Shown piece after piece: positions 1-7,171 of a stretch of 64,000 nucleotides of DNA (its first letter is position 1; every line of letters starts with the position of its first letter). The position numbers and the translations under genes are program-made. The DNA comes from Flavobacteriales bacterium UBA6057. GTDB taxonomy: Bacteria; Bacteroidota; Bacteroidia; Flavobacteriales_G; Salibacteraceae. The DNA lies in the NCBI GenBank assembly GCA_002428995.1, contig DIYJ01000010.1, forward strand, positions 62,001 through 126,000, given 5' to 3'. The notes beneath the pieces were generated by a model that saw only the letters and a program-made list of their open reading frames with translations, was not told where the DNA came from and made no database searches.

Positions 1-2
1 AG

Positions 3-467
3 ATCGGTTCGCAGCCTGAGATGAAGTACCAAAACCTGGTGCTCATTCTTCAGAATGTGGTCGACTACTTCCAGAAGCGCATTTCTTCAAAGACGACACT
101 CACCTTCGAGGTGGAGGAGGATGTGTCCGAGGTGTTGGCCACGGTCAATACATCCCTGTTTGAGTGGGTGATTGAGAATCTGATTAAGAATGCCATCGAT
201 GCCATGGAAGGCAAGGGAGAGATCCATGTTCGCCTGTCTACTTCCGGTCAAAAGGTGGTGGTGGATGTCAGCGACACGGGAAAAGGAATTCCAGCCAGTA
301 AGTTCAAGACCATTTTTGAGCCCGGCTTTACTACCAAGAAACGCGGTTGGGGCCTCGGGCTGTCCCTCAGCAAGCGTATCATTCGCGATTATCATTCCGG
401 GCGGATTTTCGTGCACAAGTCTGAATTGGGTGAAGGCACTACTTTTCGCATTATGCTTCAGAGCTAG
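3..467 (+). CDS. Sensor histidine kinase, C-terminal fragment (runs off the left edge)
   Basis: The reading frame is open from the first bases of the window, so the true start lies upstream and only the last ~155 residues are present. They form a HATPase_c domain, the ATP-binding half of a two-component sensor kinase: an N-box (ENLIKNAIDAM), a G1 box (DTGKGIP), an F-box (FEPGFTTK) and a G2 box (GLGLSLSKRI) follow in the usual order. The histidine-containing dimerisation domain and any sensor or membrane region are outside the window, so the signal sensed cannot be inferred. The first ATG inside the window (position 21) falls before the N-box and is probably an internal Met. The next gene begins 72 bases downstream with no clear link. 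Confidence 0.9.
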   Translation: MGSQPEMKYQNLVLILQNVVDYFQKRISSKTTLTFEVEEDVSEVLATVNTSLFEWVIENLIKNAIDAMEGKGEIHVRLSTSGQKVVVDVSDTGKGIPASKFKTIFEPGFTTKKRGWGLGLSLSKRIIRDYHSGRIFVHKSELGEGTTFRIMLQS

Positions 468-539
468 AATTGCGTCTAGTGTAAATCTTTTATTTTTAGC
501 CAGCCTTCTAAGCCTAATCAAAACCTTAAAGTATACCCT

Positions 540-1109
540 ATGAGGATATACCTGAACACCTCTCTGGTTATCCTGACAATGATTTTTTTCCTGTCATCTG
601 CCAGTGCTCAAATTAAACAGGCCCTTGAACTCAAAAACCTGGAAACAGGCGAAGTATGGGTATTGGAAAAGGGGAAGAAGTTTTACATCGAAGCAAGGCC
701 AACTGAAGATAAGCCTGAGACTTCAGAGTACAATCACCGCTACAATCCACTGACACATGGGCGAACAAAACTGGTCGGATTTCTTCCAGACGATGACAAT
801 CCTGCTGTTTTAATCAAAGCTCCTCGATCATTGGAAAGGGGAACTGTTATTCCGCTGTCCTCTCTAGTTAGCATTGGAAACCAGACGAGAAATCAAGAGC
901 GAAACACGAAAATCATAAGAGCTATTTATATTCCAGGCGGCCTGGCGATCGCGGTTGTGGGAGCCTTCGTGGGTGGTCCGGATGGAGTTCTGCTCGCTGG
1001 GCTTGGTGCATCCATTACGGGACTCGGCTTTTCAACACTCCTTATGAAACGTAAGGTTTTTCGTTTCGACCAGGATAGTACCGTTCGGATCATCACGCTT
1101 GAGAATTGA
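540..1109 (+). CDS. Exported protein of unknown function with a C-terminal hydrophobic segment
   Basis: I do not recognise a family. The 189-residue product starts with a typical signal peptide ending at SASAQ (about residue 24), so it is exported. A soluble stretch of ~100 residues follows, including a short charged segment. A glycine/alanine/leucine-rich hydrophobic segment (about residues 130-165) could be one or two membrane helices, followed by a basic MKRK stretch. This suggests an envelope protein with a periplasmic domain and a membrane anchor. The upstream intergenic region is AT-rich but has no clear TAnnTTTG box. It could be a small lipid- or stress-linked envelope protein, but nothing in the sequence shows a function. 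Confidence 0.6.
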   Translation: MRIYLNTSLVILTMIFFLSSASAQIKQALELKNLETGEVWVLEKGKKFYIEARPTEDKPETSEYNHRYNPLTHGRTKLVGFLPDDDNPAVLIKAPRSLERGTVIPLSSLVSIGNQTRNQERNTKIIRAIYIPGGLAIAVVGAFVGGPDGVLLAGLGASITGLGFSTLLMKRKVFRFDQDSTVRIITLEN

Positions 1110-1207
1110 GTTGAACAAAGAATAGGTCATTTGGTCCCCTACGTTGTCCGGATTGTCAGGTTCCTGTTTGACATAAATTCTACTAACATTGCCCTAAACG
1201 CAAAAAC

Positions 1208-1876
1208 ATGGCCTGGTTCACATCTGAGTATGAAGCCTTCTTCAAGGAGCTCAAAGAACACAACGATCGAGATTGGTTCAATGCTGAAAAGAAGCGCTAC
1301 GAAAAGCACGTTAAGAAACCCTTTGAGCAATTTGTAGGTGACATGATCTTGCGGATGCAGGAAGTAGATCCTGAGTGTAAGATTGCTCCCAAGGATGCTA
1401 TTTTCAGAATCTACCGCGATACACGGTTCTCGAAAGATAAAACGCCCTACAAGACGCAGATGTCTGCTGTGATTGGAAGAGGCGGGCGCAAAGAAACCTC
1501 GCTCTCAGGCATGTATGTAGAACTGGGCGATCAGCACCTCCGGATGTACGGTGGCGTTTATCAGCCTGACAAGGAACAGTTGCATTCCATCCGCCAGGAG
1601 ATCCTTTACAATATGGATGAATTCAGCGACTTGCTGGACGATAAAAACTTCAAGAAGCTGTTTGGTGAGATTCGGGGAGAGAAGAACAAGCGCCTTCCTG
1701 CTGATTTTGCAGAAGCAATGGAAGAACAGCCGCTCATTGCGAACAAGCAGTTCTACTATTTCGCGCAGCTCGACTCCGCGTTGATCACAAGTGACAAACT
1801 CATCGATAAGCTCTTCGATGCATTCGAGAAGAGCCTACCGATGAGGCAATTTCTTCACAGGTCTCTGGGAGACTAG
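1208..1876 (+). CDS. DUF2461 family protein
   Basis: The 222-residue soluble protein has no signal peptide. It matches the DUF2461 (TIGR02453) family in length and landmarks: an N-terminal F..L..HND.DWF motif (residues ~9-25), an IYRDTRFSKDKTPYKT motif (~residues 72-87), and a central GMYVEL segment. The biochemical role of the family is not known. The start at 1208 gives the usual N-terminus (MAWFTSEYEAFFKEL). Its stop codon shares the palindrome CTAG (1873-1876) with the stop codon of the convergent DUF3078 gene, so the two coding regions abut with no space for a terminator. A weak promoter-like TAACATTG lies at 1184-1191. Confidence 0.85.
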   Translation: MAWFTSEYEAFFKELKEHNDRDWFNAEKKRYEKHVKKPFEQFVGDMILRMQEVDPECKIAPKDAIFRIYRDTRFSKDKTPYKTQMSAVIGRGGRKETSLSGMYVELGDQHLRMYGGVYQPDKEQLHSIRQEILYNMDEFSDLLDDKNFKKLFGEIRGEKNKRLPADFAEAMEEQPLIANKQFYYFAQLDSALITSDKLIDKLFDAFEKSLPMRQFLHRSLGD

Positions 1877-2820
1877 AACTGGTATTGCACGCCCAGTGAG
1901 AATACTTCCTTCAACTGGGTACGTGGAGCGGTACCGTCATCGATTCCATCATCGTTTCGATCTACCGCAAAGTTGATGTCGTCATCGTAGATCACATGTA
2001 CAGAAAGGCTGGTGGATAGGTACTTGTTGATCTTCATCGCTACCAGGGTTTCCCAGTTCACATCAATGTTTTCCGGGTTCTCCAGATAGTTTGAGAACAG
2101 GTCGATCTTAGACGTGAGCTTTACGTTTTCCATGATGTCGCGCATGTATTGCAACTTCAGGAACGCACCCGCTTCATAGCGTACGAGCTCACCATCCTTG
2201 GTTTTCATTCCCGTATCGTCAAATTCTGCTGCGGCTACACCAAAGGCTCCCTGATCTGCCAAACGCTGATTGTCCACGATGGTCGTCTTGCTGGTCAAAG
2301 GAGACAAGTAAGCCGAGAAAGCATCGCTGGGCTTGTAGTCGATACCGAGACCGAGCAAGATGTATGCAGGTGAAAGCGGATCGGAGATCGGCAGATTGGA
2401 TGTGGTGGAGTAATCGTAACCCGCGTCCCACTGGGTGCGGAAGGTGAAGAGCGCGGTGTAGAACGTGTTGATGATGGGAGTTGTGTGTCCCAGCTTCGAG
2501 TTGATCTCCACACGGTCGTCTGTCTTTTGGACTTCTGCTCCTTCTTCTTCTGTTCCGATGCGGGTTAAGCCATAGGCCGCATCAAAGCTGTTGTCCCAGG
2601 TCCACTTGCCTTTCTTGTAGTTGGCAAACAGGTTTACCAAGGCTGTTCCGTTGATGGCGTTTTGACCCCCACCTTGCCAGTTTTCAAGATAAGTTTGGGA
2701 GAAGTTGAGTCCAAAAACTCCGCCTTTCTTCCAAGGACCCTCAGTAGAGTCTGCTTCCTGCCCGTAGGTAAGCGAAGAAGCGAGGATCAGGGCCGAAGCC
2801 AGAAGTAATTTCAGTTTCAT
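1873..2820 (-). CDS. DUF3078 outer membrane beta-barrel protein
   Basis: This 315-residue protein has a signal peptide cleaved near LTYGQ (about residue 21). The mature part shows alternating hydrophobic/aromatic beta strands and ends in QYQF, a terminal Phe typical of barrels inserted by the BAM machinery. The conserved WQGGGQNA-type motif near residue 50 and the overall length fit the DUF3078 family of Bacteroidota. A DRNDDGIDDG stretch near the C-terminus resembles a calcium-binding loop and would sit in an extracellular or periplasmic turn. The gene is 19 bases downstream of the enoyl-CoA hydratase-like gene and probably co-transcribed with it. The substrate, if it is a channel, is unknown. 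Confidence 0.8.
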   Translation of the reverse strand: MKLKLLLASALILASSLTYGQEADSTEGPWKKGGVFGLNFSQTYLENWQGGGQNAINGTALVNLFANYKKGKWTWDNSFDAAYGLTRIGTEEEGAEVQKTDDRVEINSKLGHTTPIINTFYTALFTFRTQWDAGYDYSTTSNLPISDPLSPAYILLGLGIDYKPSDAFSAYLSPLTSKTTIVDNQRLADQGAFGVAAAEFDDTGMKTKDGELVRYEAGAFLKLQYMRDIMENVKLTSKIDLFSNYLENPENIDVNWETLVAMKINKYLSTSLSVHVIYDDDINFAVDRNDDGIDDGTAPRTQLKEVFSLGVQYQF

Positions 2821-2839
2821 AGGATGTCACAGGTTAGGT

Positions 2840-3601
2840 TTATGATTTCGACTTGAATTTGTTGATGGCGTTTCGTGTAAAGTCAGAAAGAACCAATCGG
2901 CCGCTTACCGCAGCGCGTTCGAACAAAAGCTTGTCCCAATGCTCGGTTCCTTCCCAGAATATCTTCTTCATTTCGCTCATCGCCTCTGGGTTGAATTTCT
3001 TTGCCCGGCCGAGGAACTCCTGAATAGCTGTATCCATTTCAGCAGCGTCTTCAAACACTTCTGAATAAAGGCCCTTGCTCTGGCCCCAGCTTGCAGTCTT
3101 CCATTCTGTGGCATTCACAGCCAACTCGCTGAAGCCCGCAAGCCCCACTTTTCGCTCTACGGCAGGCCCTACCACAAAGGGGCCAATTCCTACGGCTAGC
3201 TCGCTGAGCTTGACGGATGCATGTTTTGTGGCGAAGCAGTAGTCCATCGCGCTGGCTACGCCAACTCCACCTCCAACGGTTTTACCTTGAACACGCCCAA
3301 CAATGAACTTGGGGCATTGACGCATCGCATTGATCACCTTCGCAAAGCCCGAGAAGAACTGCAAGCCTTCCTCTTCAGAAGAAATAGCGATCAGTTCGTC
3401 AAAGCTGGCACCTGCGCAGAAAGCACGGTCACCGCCAGACTTTAATAATACAATGTGAATATCATCGCGTTGACCCGCTTCCGTGATCGTTTCAGCAAGC
3501 TTCGAAAGCAACGCACCGGGCAAGGAGTTACTCTGAGGGTGGAAAAACTCCACAACTCCTACACCATCCGTCAATTCTAGGTTCACGTACGCCTCTTGCA
3601 T
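2840..3601 (-). CDS. Enoyl-CoA hydratase/isomerase family protein
   Basis: The 253-residue cytoplasmic protein is of crotonase-fold length. It carries the oxyanion-hole region CAGASFDEL (about residue 62), the second oxyanion segment VGGGVGVASAMDYCFA (~residues 108-123) and a SELAVGIGPFVVGP segment containing the Glu position often used for catalysis in this fold. Crotonases hydrate or isomerise enoyl-CoA esters; the exact substrate cannot be read from sequence, and the neighbours (a barrel protein and a MORN protein) do not suggest a beta-oxidation cluster. It leads a two-gene minus-strand unit with the DUF3078 gene. Upstream, a near-consensus -7 box (TTTCTTTG) is visible at about 3621-3628. 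Confidence 0.85.
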   Translation of the reverse strand: MQEAYVNLELTDGVGVVEFFHPQSNSLPGALLSKLAETITEAGQRDDIHIVLLKSGGDRAFCAGASFDELIAISSEEEGLQFFSGFAKVINAMRQCPKFIVGRVQGKTVGGGVGVASAMDYCFATKHASVKLSELAVGIGPFVVGPAVERKVGLAGFSELAVNATEWKTASWGQSKGLYSEVFEDAAEMDTAIQEFLGRAKKFNPEAMSEMKKIFWEGTEHWDKLLFERAAVSGRLVLSDFTRNAINKFKSKS

Positions 3602-3719
3602 CAGTTTTCAAATTTTGCTGCAAAGAAAGTCCTTTCATACTTTTTTGAAACTGCTGTAGTTAACATAGGCGGTCGTTAAAACTTTTGATCCACCCACCTT
3701 CCCCGGTCCTTGCTCAATT

Positions 3720-3727
3720 TAGTTTTG
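3720..3727 (+). promoter_or_regulatory. TAnnTTTG-type -7 box
   Basis: TAGTTTTG matches the Bacteroidota sigma-A -7 consensus TAnnTTTG exactly and ends 5 bases before the chosen ATG (3733) of the MORN-repeat gene. It also argues against the earlier in-frame TTG at 3685, which lies upstream of the box. Confidence 0.5.
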
Positions 3728-3732
3728 AAGCC

Positions 3733-5349
3733 ATGAAAAGACTCATTTTCACGCTGATCGTCCTGGGGTTTGTTTTACCCGTATTCGCTCAGAAGGACGG
3801 TAAGGCTGAGCTACCCAAGCCAGAGTACTATGTCGACTATTATGACACTGCTCAAACCAAAAAGTACAGTGAAGGATACTTCCTGTTTGGCAAGAAGCAC
3901 GGCACCTGGACTTACTTCTATGACAATGGCCGCAAGCAGGAACAGGCCGAGTACAACAATGGCTTACTCAGTGGAAAAGTGAGTTACTGGTATGAAGGCG
4001 GTGAAAGGCAGTCGGAAGGCTTTTTCAAGCTCATTTTTCAGGAAGGCAGGCTTATCAGCGTGCGGGACAGTATTTACAAGGAGTGGCATCAAAACGGAAA
4101 CCGCTTGCAGGAAGGAAGCTACGCCTATGATGTGAAAGATGGCGTCTGGAAGCAGTGGTTCCCTGAGGGCGATCCCTGGAAGGTGGTATATTATTCCAAC
4201 GGGCGTCCCAAACCTGTGGAGTGTTGGAACAAGGAAGGTGAAAAGACTCTGGATGCGGGAGCAGGCGTACTTTATGAATACCATGAGAATGGACCATTGG
4301 CGGCCAAGATCACCATCGTGGATTCCATTCCTAATGGCAAGGCAGAGTATTACCATACCAACGGAAGTCTCATTCGTGTGGGCGAGCACGCAGATGGAAA
4401 GCAGCAAGGCGAGTGGGTCTACAACTACGATGATGAGAAGACCTGGAAGAAGGTCGGCTATGACCGAGGCAAGCTTCATGGCAACTACCAAAACTGGTAT
4501 CCCAACGGAAATCTCAGTGTAGAAGGAGTGCATGAGAAAGGTCAGAAAACCGGAGAATGGAAGTGGTACAACAGTGACGGATCAAAGTTCATGGACGGCC
4601 ACTTTGTGAGTGACATGCAGGATGGTGAGTGGATTTATTACTTCGATAATGGGCAGGTCGAGAGTCAGGGGAATTTCGAGCGTGATAAGCGCGAGGGCAT
4701 GTGGGAAATGTTTTACAAAAACGGAGACATCTGGAAGAAGGGAACGTATGCCAATGACCTCAAGGATGGTCACTGGAACTACTATTTCGAAGGGAACAAA
4801 CCCATGCAGGAAGGTGATTTCAAGGCAGGCAAGGAAGAAGGTGAATGGCTCGCATGGTATGACAATGGACAGCTCCGCGATCAGGGAACGTTCAAGGCCG
4901 GCATCATGGATGGAAAATGGACCGGCTGGTTTGAGAATGGAGCTCTGAACTATGAGGGCATGCGCTCAAACGGGGTGAAGGACGGAGACTGGAAATACGG
5001 ATACAGGAACAAAAAGCCTCGGGAAGAAGGTGCCTACAAAGACGGTAAGCGAGAAGGAAACTGGAGGTTCTACTTCGACTCAGGCAAGCTGGACTATGAG
5101 TGTGACTTCAAAGCCGATTTGAAGCATGGCGATAGCCGCTACTATTATCCACACGGGGCGAAGATGAGAGAAGAGTCATATCAGAACGGTCGACTGGACG
5201 GTAAGAGCAAAATGTATGATCAGCGTGAGAACCTTGTGAGTGAGCGAAATTTCAAAGAAGGAGTGCCACACGGAAGAGCCGTTGAATATGACAAGAGAGG
5301 TAAGGTTTTGCTGGAAGTGATGTACAAAAACGGGCAGCGCGTGAACTAG
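3733..5349 (+). CDS. Exported MORN-repeat (YwqK-like) protein
   Basis: The 538-residue product starts with a signal peptide (MKRLIFTLIVLGF...VFAQ), which is why 3733 is chosen over the open frame reaching back to 3685. The mature protein is almost wholly built from about twenty tandem copies of a ~22-23 residue unit of the form G.W..YY.NG....G.Y..G...G, the MORN_2 or 'toxin-antitoxin system YwqK component' repeat. Such repeats form a regular beta-hairpin stack and usually act as envelope-associated scaffolds or binding surfaces; despite the family name there is no partner toxin here. The protein lacks an obvious T9SS C-terminal domain and a lipobox, so it is probably periplasmic. The rimP promoter begins ~20 bases downstream of its stop. 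Confidence 0.85.
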   Translation: MKRLIFTLIVLGFVLPVFAQKDGKAELPKPEYYVDYYDTAQTKKYSEGYFLFGKKHGTWTYFYDNGRKQEQAEYNNGLLSGKVSYWYEGGERQSEGFFKLIFQEGRLISVRDSIYKEWHQNGNRLQEGSYAYDVKDGVWKQWFPEGDPWKVVYYSNGRPKPVECWNKEGEKTLDAGAGVLYEYHENGPLAAKITIVDSIPNGKAEYYHTNGSLIRVGEHADGKQQGEWVYNYDDEKTWKKVGYDRGKLHGNYQNWYPNGNLSVEGVHEKGQKTGEWKWYNSDGSKFMDGHFVSDMQDGEWIYYFDNGQVESQGNFERDKREGMWEMFYKNGDIWKKGTYANDLKDGHWNYYFEGNKPMQEGDFKAGKEEGEWLAWYDNGQLRDQGTFKAGIMDGKWTGWFENGALNYEGMRSNGVKDGDWKYGYRNKKPREEGAYKDGKREGNWRFYFDSGKLDYECDFKADLKHGDSRYYYPHGAKMREESYQNGRLDGKSKMYDQRENLVSERNFKEGVPHGRAVEYDKRGKVLLEVMYKNGQRVN

Positions 5350-5370
5350 CAAAATCTTCGAAACTTCTTG

Positions 5371-5378
5371 TATATTTG
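5371..5378 (+). promoter_or_regulatory. -7 promoter box of the rimP-nusA-infB operon
   Basis: TATATTTG followed by C is an exact TAnnTTTG match, 56 bases upstream of the rimP ATG. It lies between the MORN gene stop (5349) and the leader hairpin (5394-5420), so a transcript started here would cross that hairpin. Confidence 0.6.
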
Positions 5379-5393
5379 CAGCGAAAATGGAAG

Positions 5394-5420
5394 AGAGGGG
5401 AAGAATCCCCTCTTTTTTTT
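5394..5420 (+). terminator. Terminator-like hairpin in the rimP-nusA-infB leader (possible attenuator)
   Basis: AGAGGGG (5394-5400) pairs perfectly with CCCCTCT (5407-5413) across a 6-base loop and is followed by a run of T to 5420, the form of an intrinsic terminator. It sits after the putative promoter at 5371 and 13 bases before rimP. It could end transcripts from the upstream MORN gene, act as an attenuator of the operon, or both. Confidence 0.7.
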
Positions 5421-5433
5421 ACGATAAACGGTA

Positions 5434-5883
5434 ATGATCAGCGCGACAACGATAGAGGAGTTGGTCAACGAATTCCTGGACGGTACGGAGTTTTACTTGG
5501 TAGATGTAAATGTTCAACCAGGGAATGTGATCACGATCGAGTTGGATGGAGACGGGAGAATCGGCATTGACGAGTGTGTCAAGGTAAGCCGACACGTAGA
5601 AGGTTCGTTGGATCGAGAGGTAGAAGACTTCTCGCTCAATGTTAGCTCTGCTGGCATGGGGCAACCGCTCAAGCTCAAGCGTCAGTATCGTAAAAACCAA
5701 GGCCGGGAGGTGAAGGTTCTGTTGAAAGACGGACGTGAACTGAATGGTCAGATGACCGAGGTCGAAGATGCTGGAATCACCATTTTGCTTCCAGCCAATA
5801 AGAAGAAGAAATTGCCCGAGCGAAGCGAAAAGCTGGCCTGGGAAGACATAGGAGAAACGAAAGTTAAAGTAGTATTCAAATAA
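5434..5883 (+). CDS. rimP: Ribosome maturation factor RimP
   Basis: The 149-residue protein has RimP length and architecture: an N-terminal alpha/beta domain with the conserved GRIGIDECVKVSR segment (about residues 46-58) and EDFSLNVSSAGMGQPL (~66-81), the last corresponding to the LEVSSPGLDRPL hallmark of the family. A C-terminal SH3-like beta barrel begins near residue 95. RimP assists late 30S subunit maturation. It is the first gene of the conserved rimP-nusA-infB operon, with nusA starting 15 bases after its stop. Expression may be controlled by the hairpin in the leader. Confidence 0.95.
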   Translation: MISATTIEELVNEFLDGTEFYLVDVNVQPGNVITIELDGDGRIGIDECVKVSRHVEGSLDREVEDFSLNVSSAGMGQPLKLKRQYRKNQGREVKVLLKDGRELNGQMTEVEDAGITILLPANKKKKLPERSEKLAWEDIGETKVKVVFK

Positions 5884-5898
5884 CCCGTTGGAAGAGAG

Positions 5899-7134
5899 AT
5901 GAATGCGGATGAATTAATCGAGTCGTTTCAGGACTTTAAAGAGCTCAAGAACATCGATCGTGTGACGATGATGCACATCTTGGAAGAAGTGGTCCGAAAC
6001 ATGGTTCGCAAGGAGTATGAAGATGACGAGAACTTTGACGTCATCATCAACCCTGACAAAGGAGACCTCGAAATCTGGAGAAACAGAACCATCGTTGAGG
6101 ATGGTGAGGTAGAAGATCCGATCCACGAGATCGAGTATTCACATGCGATCAAGATCGAGCCCGATTTTGAGGTTGGTGAAGAAGTATCAGAAGAAGTTAA
6201 GATTCACGATTTTGGCCGTAGAGCCATTCTTTCCATGCGTCAAAACCTGGTCGCAAAGATCCAGGAGCTGGAAAAAGACACCATCTACAAGAAGTACAAG
6301 GATCGCGTAGGTGATATTATGACCGGTGAGGTGTATCAGATCTGGAAGCGAGAAATCCTCGTGCTTGATGATGAAGGCAATGAACTCGTTCTGCCGAAGT
6401 CAGAGCAGATTCCAACCGATTACTTCAAGAAGGGCGATACGGTAAGAGCGGTAGTGAGTAAAGTGGACATGCGCAATGCCAGTCCGGTCATTATCCTTTC
6501 CCGTACATCGCCCGTCTTCCTGGAGCGCCTGTTTGAAATGGAAGTTCCTGAAATATTCGATGGTTTGATCACTATCAAAAAGATTGTGCGTGAACCAGGA
6601 GAGCGCGCCAAAGTTGCGGTTGAGTCTTACGATGACCGCATCGATCCGGTAGGAGCCTGTGTGGGAATGAAGGGATCACGTATTCACGGAATCGTGCGTG
6701 AGTTGCGCAATGAGAACATTGACGTGATCAACTTTACGAGCAACCCAACACTCTTCATCCAGCGCTCATTGAGCCCTGCGAAGATCACTTCTATCCGATT
6801 GGATGATGAAAAGATGCGTGCTGAGGTTTTCCTCAAGCCCGATCAGGTTTCCCTCGCCATTGGTAAAGGAGGGCATAACATTAAGCTGGCCAGCAGATTG
6901 ACCAGCTACGAGATTGACGTATACCGTGAGTCTGAAGAAGACTTCGAAGATGTCGATCTTGAAGAATTTGTAGATGAAATCGATCACTGGATCATTGACG
7001 AATTGAAAGCGATAGGATGCGATACAGCCAAAAGTGTCCTTGATCTCAGCGTGAGTGATCTTGTCAAGCGTACCGACCTCGAAGAAGAAACCATCAAGGA
7101 AATTGTAGGTATTCTGCGGGCGGAGTTTGAATAG
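5899..7134 (+). CDS. nusA: Transcription termination/antitermination factor NusA
   Basis: The 411-residue protein has the NusA order of domains: an N-terminal RNA polymerase-binding domain (1-~125), an S1 RNA-binding domain (~130-200, with GDIMTGEVYQIWKREILV), two KH domains (~residues 215-345, including the GACVGMKGSRIHGIVREL and SLAIGKGGHNIKLAS loops), and a short acidic helical C-terminal region ending in a helix-hairpin-helix-like segment. NusA modulates pausing, intrinsic termination and antitermination at RNA polymerase. As the second gene of the operon it could regulate its own synthesis through the terminator-like hairpin upstream of rimP; that is inference. Confidence 0.96.
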   Translation: MNADELIESFQDFKELKNIDRVTMMHILEEVVRNMVRKEYEDDENFDVIINPDKGDLEIWRNRTIVEDGEVEDPIHEIEYSHAIKIEPDFEVGEEVSEEVKIHDFGRRAILSMRQNLVAKIQELEKDTIYKKYKDRVGDIMTGEVYQIWKREILVLDDEGNELVLPKSEQIPTDYFKKGDTVRAVVSKVDMRNASPVIILSRTSPVFLERLFEMEVPEIFDGLITIKKIVREPGERAKVAVESYDDRIDPVGACVGMKGSRIHGIVRELRNENIDVINFTSNPTLFIQRSLSPAKITSIRLDDEKMRAEVFLKPDQVSLAIGKGGHNIKLASRLTSYEIDVYRESEEDFEDVDLEEFVDEIDHWIIDELKAIGCDTAKSVLDLSVSDLVKRTDLEEETIKEIVGILRAEFE

Positions 7135-7171
7135 TATCGTAAACTTGTTTTTCTAAGGCAGATAGTTTTTT

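Noticed and set aside
474..477. Possible CRISPR, tRNA or insertion sequence signals anywhere in the window
   Set aside because: No regular direct repeat array, no cloverleaf-like CCA-ended sequence and no transposase or integrase frame was seen; the only mobile-like unit is the GxxExxY cassette.
464..500. CTAGA/TCTAG stem followed by T-rich sequence after the histidine kinase
   Set aside because: The stem is only five pairs and AT-rich, too weak to call a terminator.
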